DNA from: Verrucomicrobiota bacterium
Lineage (GTDB): Bacteria; Verrucomicrobiota; Verrucomicrobiia; Opitutales; Opitutaceae
Length of the DNA stretch: 10,347 bases
NCBI GenBank assembly: GCA_023430565.1
Contig: JAEZAD010000111.1
Location: 1-10,347 of the forward strand
Reading direction: 5' to 3'
The notes beneath the pieces were generated by a model, which saw only the letters and a program-made list of their open reading frames with translations, did not search any database and had not been told where the DNA came from. Of the stretch, positions 6,825 to 10,347 are shown in pieces (positions within the stretch are counted from its first letter, which is position 1; the number at the start of each line of letters is the position of its first letter). The translations under genes were made by a program, and so were the position numbers.

Positions 6825-7898
6825 ATGGCTTCGCTCCCTGCTCCTTTGCTCCCCCGCCAGCCCCTCACCGCGCTGGCGCCGATGCAGGACGTCACCGATC
6901 TCGCCTTCATGCGCGTCATCGCGCACTACGGCGCGCCCGACTACTTCTTCACCGAGTTCTTCCGCGTCCACGCCCAGTCCCGCCCGGAAAAACACATCCT
7001 CCGCTCGATCGACGAAAACACCACCGGCCGCCCCGTTTTCGCCCAGCTCATCGGCGAAGATCTGCACCATCTCACCCGCACCGCGAGCGAACTCCTCCAG
7101 CATCCCGTCGCCGGCATCGACCTCAACCTCGGCTGCCCCGCCCCCAAGGTTTACAAGAAGAACGTCGGCGGCGGCCTCCTCCGCGATCTCGACCGCGTCG
7201 ACCAGATCCTCGCCACGCTCCGCGCCGCCGTCCCCGGCCTCTTCACCGTGAAGATGCGCATCGGTTTTGAGGATACATCGCCGTTCGAACGCCTCCTCGA
7301 TCTCGTCAACACCCACCGCGTCGACCTCCTCAGCGTTCACGGCCGCACCGTGAAGGAAATGTATCGCAGCGAGGTCCACTACGACTTCATCGCCCGCGCC
7401 GTCGAACGCGTCCGCTGCCCCGTCCTCGCCAACGGCAACATCGTCTCCGCCGACCGCGCCACCGACGTCCTCGCGCAAACCCGCGCCGCCGGCGTCATGA
7501 TCGGCCGCCACGCCATCCGCAACCCGTGGATCTTCCGCCAGTGCCGCGAGCGTTTCACGAACTCGCCCGTGTTCGCCCCCACGCTCGCCGACGTCCGAGA
7601 GTATATCGAGCGCCTCTACCGCGAGACCCAGACGCCCGGCATCCCCGAGCGTTTTCACGTCAACAAGATGAAGAAATACCTCAACTTCGTCGGCCAGTCC
7701 GTCGATCCCGCCGGCGCCTTTCTTCACGACATGCGCCGCACGGAATCCGAAGCCCAACTCTTCGAAGTTTGCGACCGCCACCTCCTCGCCAACCCCGAGC
7801 ACCCCTTCTCGTCCGAGCCCTACCCAGGCATCGTCGCCCGCCCCAACTGCGAAACCCCCACCGCCGACAGCTGCTCCCTCGAAACCATCATCGCCTGA
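6825..7898 (+). CDS. dus: tRNA-dihydrouridine synthase (Dus family)
   Basis: The product has 357 residues and is a cytosolic FMN enzyme that reduces uridine to 5,6-dihydrouridine in the tRNA D-loop, using NADPH. The TIM-barrel motifs come in the right order. They are LAPMQDVTDLAFMRV at about 17-31 (FMN site), GIDLNLGCPAPKV at 98-110 with the catalytic Cys104, and KMRIGF at 143-148. HGRT at 172-175, NGNI at 203-206 and the FMN-phosphate segment GRHAIRNPWIF at 227-237 follow. A helical C-terminal domain follows. The length fits the family (about 310-350). Which of the DusA/B/C-type position specificities applies cannot be told from this reading. ATG at 6825 is the only plausible start because the conserved domain begins within 20 residues. 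There is no Shine-Dalgarno sequence; CACCTTC directly precedes the start. The C-terminal ~25 residues are poorly conserved in type. It converges with the sufT-like gene. Confidence 0.95.
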   Translation: MASLPAPLLPRQPLTALAPMQDVTDLAFMRVIAHYGAPDYFFTEFFRVHAQSRPEKHILRSIDENTTGRPVFAQLIGEDLHHLTRTASELLQHPVAGIDLNLGCPAPKVYKKNVGGGLLRDLDRVDQILATLRAAVPGLFTVKMRIGFEDTSPFERLLDLVNTHRVDLLSVHGRTVKEMYRSEVHYDFIARAVERVRCPVLANGNIVSADRATDVLAQTRAAGVMIGRHAIRNPWIFRQCRERFTNSPVFAPTLADVREYIERLYRETQTPGIPERFHVNKMKKYLNFVGQSVDPAGAFLHDMRRTESEAQLFEVCDRHLLANPEHPFSSEPYPGIVARPNCETPTADSCSLETIIA

Positions 7899-7906
7899 CT
7901 CCAAAA

Positions 7907-8006
7907 GTAGCCACGAGCGTGAGCGAGTGGACGCACGTTAATCACGTCTCGTAGCTGCGAGCGCCAGCGAGCGGTCTTCCTCGTGGCTACGAGCGTGAGC
8001 GAGTGG
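7907..8006 (+). repeat. Three-copy cluster of the 24-nt interspersed repeat (R3, R4, R5) at a convergent gene junction
   Basis: The copies lie at 7907-7930 (R3), 7951-7974 (R4) and 7983-8006 (R5), all in the same orientation. R3 and R5 share acgagcgtgagcgagtgg and differ at two positions near the 5' end. R4 has the gcgccagcgag variant also seen in R2. R4 and R5 are preceded by ctc, which makes a small palindrome (ctcgt-ggct-acgag in R5). In addition, gtagccacgag (7907-7917) is exactly complementary to ctcgtggctac (7980-7990). Spacers are 20 and 8 nt and unrelated. The cluster begins 8 nt after the dus stop and ends 4 nt before the sufT-like stop. Confidence 0.8.
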
Positions 8007-8010
8007 CCCC

Positions 8011-8550
8011 TCACTCCAACCCCAACGCCAGCCGCCCCTCCGCCGAAATCATCTGCGGCGTCCAGATCGGATCCCACACGATGTGCACCTTCGCTTCGTC
8101 CACGTGAGGCAGCGCCGCAATCTTCTGCCGCGCATCCTCCGCAATCACCGGCCCCATCCCGCAACCTGGCGCCGTCAGCGTCATCTTCACGTCGACCTTG
8201 TAGCCGCCGCGCTCCGTTTTCTCGCTCGCCAGATCATACACGAGCCCGAGATCCACAATGTTCACCGGAATCTCCGGATCGAAACACGTCTTCAAAACCG
8301 CCCACACGCCTTTCTCGCTGAACTCTCCCGGCGCCGCCTCCGCCTTCATCTCGGCCGCCGCCGGCACGTAGCCTTCGATCGCGCCCGCATCCGCATTCGC
8401 GATACGAAACAGCCCGCGATCCGTCCGCACCGTCACGTTGCCGCCCAGTGTCTGCGTGATGAAAACGTCCGTGCCCGCGGCCAACGTCACCGGGTCGCCC
8501 GCCGGAATCGCCGTCGCCGGCGTGTCTTTCGAAAGATTGTGATTCGACAT
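8011..8550 (-). CDS. sufT: Putative Fe-S cluster assembly protein SufT (long MIP18/DUF59 type)
   Basis: The product has 179 residues and is cytosolic. Residues 1-78 match the N-terminal extension typical of long SufT proteins (IPAGDPVTLAAGTDVFITQTLGGNVTV). Residues about 80-155 are the MIP18/DUF59 domain: FDPEIPVNIVDLGLVYDL at 90-107, TAPGCGMGPVIAEDA at 127-140, and the closing V-x-I-VWDPIWTPQMISAEGRLALGL. Cys130 in PGCGMG is the conserved family cysteine; Cys89 precedes DPEIP. SufT proteins help maturation of Fe-S proteins; the exact step is not settled. The start ATG (complement of 8548-8550) begins the conserved extension and has a purine-rich tract 8 nt upstream. The same frame stays open far upstream, but that stretch is antisense-frame sequence inside sppA. 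It follows sppA by 20 nt and is probably its operon partner. No other suf or isc gene is in the window. Confidence 0.92.
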   Translation of the reverse strand: MSNHNLSKDTPATAIPAGDPVTLAAGTDVFITQTLGGNVTVRTDRGLFRIANADAGAIEGYVPAAAEMKAEAAPGEFSEKGVWAVLKTCFDPEIPVNIVDLGLVYDLASEKTERGGYKVDVKMTLTAPGCGMGPVIAEDARQKIAALPHVDEAKVHIVWDPIWTPQMISAEGRLALGLE

Positions 8551-8558
8551 GATGAATT

Positions 8559-8568
8559 CTTTTCTCTC
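8559..8568 (-). promoter_or_regulatory. Probable ribosome binding site of the sufT-like gene
   Basis: Read on the - strand, the tract GAGAGAAAAG lies 8 nt before the ATG that ends at 8550. It is the only start in the window with a purine-rich, Shine-Dalgarno-like stretch at normal spacing. It has no full AGGAG core, so the assignment is moderate. It supports the 8550 start over the far upstream in-frame codons. Confidence 0.45.
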
Positions 8569-8570
8569 GT

Positions 8571-10347
8571 TCACTCGACGTTCAGATTCAGCGGCAAACG
8601 CGCATACAATCCCCGCGCATCGTTGAACGTCCGCAGCACCTTCACTTCCTGCTCGATCCGTTGCGCGACTTGCCCCGCCAACCCCTGCGCCCGCGCACTG
8701 TTCGGCATGTAGCGCTCCAATGCCTCCTGCAGCGCCTCCGCAAACTCCTTCTTCCGCGGATACTCGACAAGCCGGTAGCTCTTCAATCCCGCCGCGCCCG
8801 CCGCATGCTTGATCGCCGCGTCCAACCCGCCGATCTCGTCCACCAATCCTAGATTCTTCGCCTCCGTCCCCGACCACACGCGGCCCTGCGCGATCTCCTC
8901 GACAAACTCCCGCTCGAGTCCGCGCCCGTCCACCACGCGATCGATGAACTCCCCATAAATCCGGTCCACCAGCCGCTGAAACACCGCCATTTCCTCCGGC
9001 GTTTTCGGCCGCGTCACCGTCAACATGTCCGCGAGTTTTCCCGTCTTCACCACGTCGAACGTCAGCCCGAAATCGTTCGCGAGCTTCTTCACGTCGAATT
9101 GCACCCCGAACACCCCGATTGATCCCGTGATCGTCGTCGGCTCCGCGAAAATCCGGTCGCCATGCGTCGAAATCCAATAGCCGCCCGACGCCGCATACGA
9201 GCCCATCGACACGATCACCGGCTTCACCGCCGTCGCCAGCCGCACTTCGCGCTGAATCGCTTCGGACGCCGACGCCGTTCCGCCGGGGCTGTTCACGCGC
9301 AGCACGATCGCGCTCACGCTGTCATCCTGCCGCAACTCCCGCAGCTCGCGCGCAAACCGCGTCCCGCCGATCTCCCCCGGCTCCTCGCCTTCGCCATCGA
9401 CCAGATCGCCCTCCGCATAGACCACCGCCACTTTTCCTGACCCGCTGCTTTCCTGCCCTTCGACTTTCGCCGGCGCCGGCAATATGTCCTTCGCGATCTT
9501 CGAATAGTCCGCGATCGTGATCTGCTTGAACGTCTCCCCGTCGTCGGCGTCGCCCGTCAACTCGCGCATCCCGTCGATCACTTCGTCGCGATACGCGACG
9601 CGATCGACCAGTTTCGCCTCGAGCGCCGCCTGCGGGTGAATGATCCCCTCGCTGTCCACCGCCGTCTGCACCTGCGTCGCATCCAGCTGCCGCGCGCCCG
9701 CCATGTCGCCCACCAGCTCCGTCCACAAATCGTCCAGCAGCTTCTGCATCTGCTCACGGCTCTCCGGGCTCATGTTCTCCCGCGTGAACGGCTCGATCGC
9801 GGACTTGTATTTCCCCACCCGCGTCACCTGCACGCCGATCCCGTATTTCTCGAACGCATTCGCCAGAAACATCGGCTGCGTCGACAACCCCGGCATCAAA
9901 ATCAATCCATACGGATCCAGCGTCAGTTCGTCCGCCGCCGATGCGAGATAGTAGTTCTTCGTCGTCGCATACGTGAGATACCCCTTCACCGGCTTGCCCG
10001 ATTCCTTGAACCGCTCCAGCGCCGCGCGCACTTCCTTCAACGTCGCATACCCCGGCCCAAATCCCGCCGGCGGAATATCGCCTTTGATGAACACCCCCGC
10101 GATCCGCTCATCCGTCGCCGCCGCGCGCAAGGTCCGCGTCACCGTCCGCAACTGCAGCGTCGGCGTCCGGTCCGCACTCAACCGAAAATCGAACACCGGC
10201 GGCGCATCCGTGATCGCCGACGACAGGTCCAGCACGAGATACGATCCGCTCGCCACCGGCACCTTCTTCTCGCCGCCCATCGCCGCCAGGGCCGCGATAA
10301 AACCCACGAACAACACCGCCCCGCCCACCGTGAAGACGATCAGCGCC
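8571..10347 (-). CDS. sppA: Signal peptide peptidase SppA, long (67K) form, N-terminus cut by window edge
   Basis: The frame remains open to the right edge, so the first residues lie outside; a GTG at 10328 is within the membrane anchor and is probably not the start. Residues here are numbered from that GTG (585 to the stop). The sequence through the edge gives a transmembrane anchor (ALIVFTVGGAVLFVGFIAAL), then two S49 protease domains. The N-terminal domain (about 90-250) has the catalytic lysine in VGKYKSAIEPFTRENMSPE (Lys175). The C-terminal domain (about 298-510) has VNSPGGTASASEAI, SMGSYAASGGYW with the catalytic Ser381, and TTITGSIGVFG. The Lys-Ser spacing of 206 is close to E. coli SppA (Lys209/Ser409). 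It is an inner-membrane Ser/Lys protease, active site facing the periplasm, that degrades cleaved signal peptides. The sufT-like gene follows after 20 nt. Confidence 0.95.
   Translation of the reverse strand, partial: ALIVFTVGGAVLFVGFIAALAAMGGEKKVPVASGSYLVLDLSSAITDAPPVFDFRLSADRTPTLQLRTVTRTLRAAATDERIAGVFIKGDIPPAGFGPGYATLKEVRAALERFKESGKPVKGYLTYATTKNYYLASAADELTLDPYGLILMPGLSTQPMFLANAFEKYGIGVQVTRVGKYKSAIEPFTRENMSPESREQMQKLLDDLWTELVGDMAGARQLDATQVQTAVDSEGIIHPQAALEAKLVDRVAYRDEVIDGMRELTGDADDGETFKQITIADYSKIAKDILPAPAKVEGQESSGSGKVAVVYAEGDLVDGEGEEPGEIGGTRFARELRELRQDDSVSAIVLRVNSPGGTASASEAIQREVRLATAVKPVIVSMGSYAASGGYWISTHGDRIFAEPTTITGSIGVFGVQFDVKKLANDFGLTFDVVKTGKLADMLTVTRPKTPEEMAVFQRLVDRIYGEFIDRVVDGRGLEREFVEEIAQGRVWSGTEAKNLGLVDEIGGLDAAIKHAAGAAGLKSYRLVEYPRKKEFAEALQEALERYMPNSARAQGLAGQVAQRIEQEVKVLRTFNDARGLYARLPLNLNVE

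Noticed and set aside
6202..7251. 349-codon Arg/Pro/Ser-rich open frame on the + strand over the DUF151 and dus genes
   Set aside because: Composition is that of a frame-shifted high-GC gene, and it overlaps two well-supported genes.
7907..8006. Possible CRISPR array
   Set aside because: Three 24-nt copies with spacers of 20 and 8 nt, sequence variants between copies, further copies outside the cluster, and no cas gene.
8551..9177. Upstream in-frame extension of the sufT-like gene
   Set aside because: It is the out-of-frame shadow of sppA; the family's N-terminal extension begins exactly at the ATG ending at 8550.
10326..10328. GTG at 10328 as the sppA start
   Set aside because: The frame continues to the window edge and the upstream codons (ALIVFT) extend the transmembrane anchor, so the real start is outside.

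Overview
The window is very GC-rich, with codons ending mostly in C or G, and comes from a Gram-negative bacterium: it encodes outer-membrane polysaccharide export proteins and the lipid A enzyme LpxI. Gene content, base composition and the many non-coding repeats fit the Verrucomicrobiota, perhaps Opitutales. That placement is an impression from composition and family content, not a measured assignment. No tRNA, rRNA, CRISPR array, transposase or integrase was seen.

Left part (1-5234, + strand): a compact surface-polysaccharide export operon. It starts with the 3' part of an alanine-rich protein made of ~42-residue repeats. Then come an outer-membrane beta-barrel protein (1250-2413), a short periplasmic Wza-like export protein (2423-3064) and a Wzc-like polysaccharide co-polymerase fused to a tyrosine kinase (3069-5234). 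Gaps are 36, 9 and 4 nt, so co-transcription is likely. The Wza-like protein is too short to carry its own outer-membrane helix, and the barrel next to it may supply the outer-membrane pore. No glycosyltransferase, flippase, polymerase or phosphatase gene lies in the window.

Middle (5235-7898, + strand): after an unusual inverted pair of octamer arrays come three housekeeping-type genes. They are lpxI (lipid A synthesis), a DUF151/bifunctional-nuclease family protein, and a tRNA-dihydrouridine synthase. Short gaps between them (109 and 52 nt) hold copies of a short interspersed repeat.

Right part (8011 to the right edge, - strand): sppA (long-form signal peptide peptidase, N-terminus cut by the window edge) followed 20 nt later by a SufT-like gene. 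They converge on the dus gene, and the 112-nt junction is largely made of three copies of the interspersed repeat.

Two patterns run through the window. Repeat elements sit directly beside stop codons at almost every gene end outside the export operon. The visible + strand starts lack a Shine-Dalgarno sequence and are preceded by pyrimidine-rich DNA. No stretch over 300 bases lacks a gene; the largest non-coding gaps are 109-115 nt.
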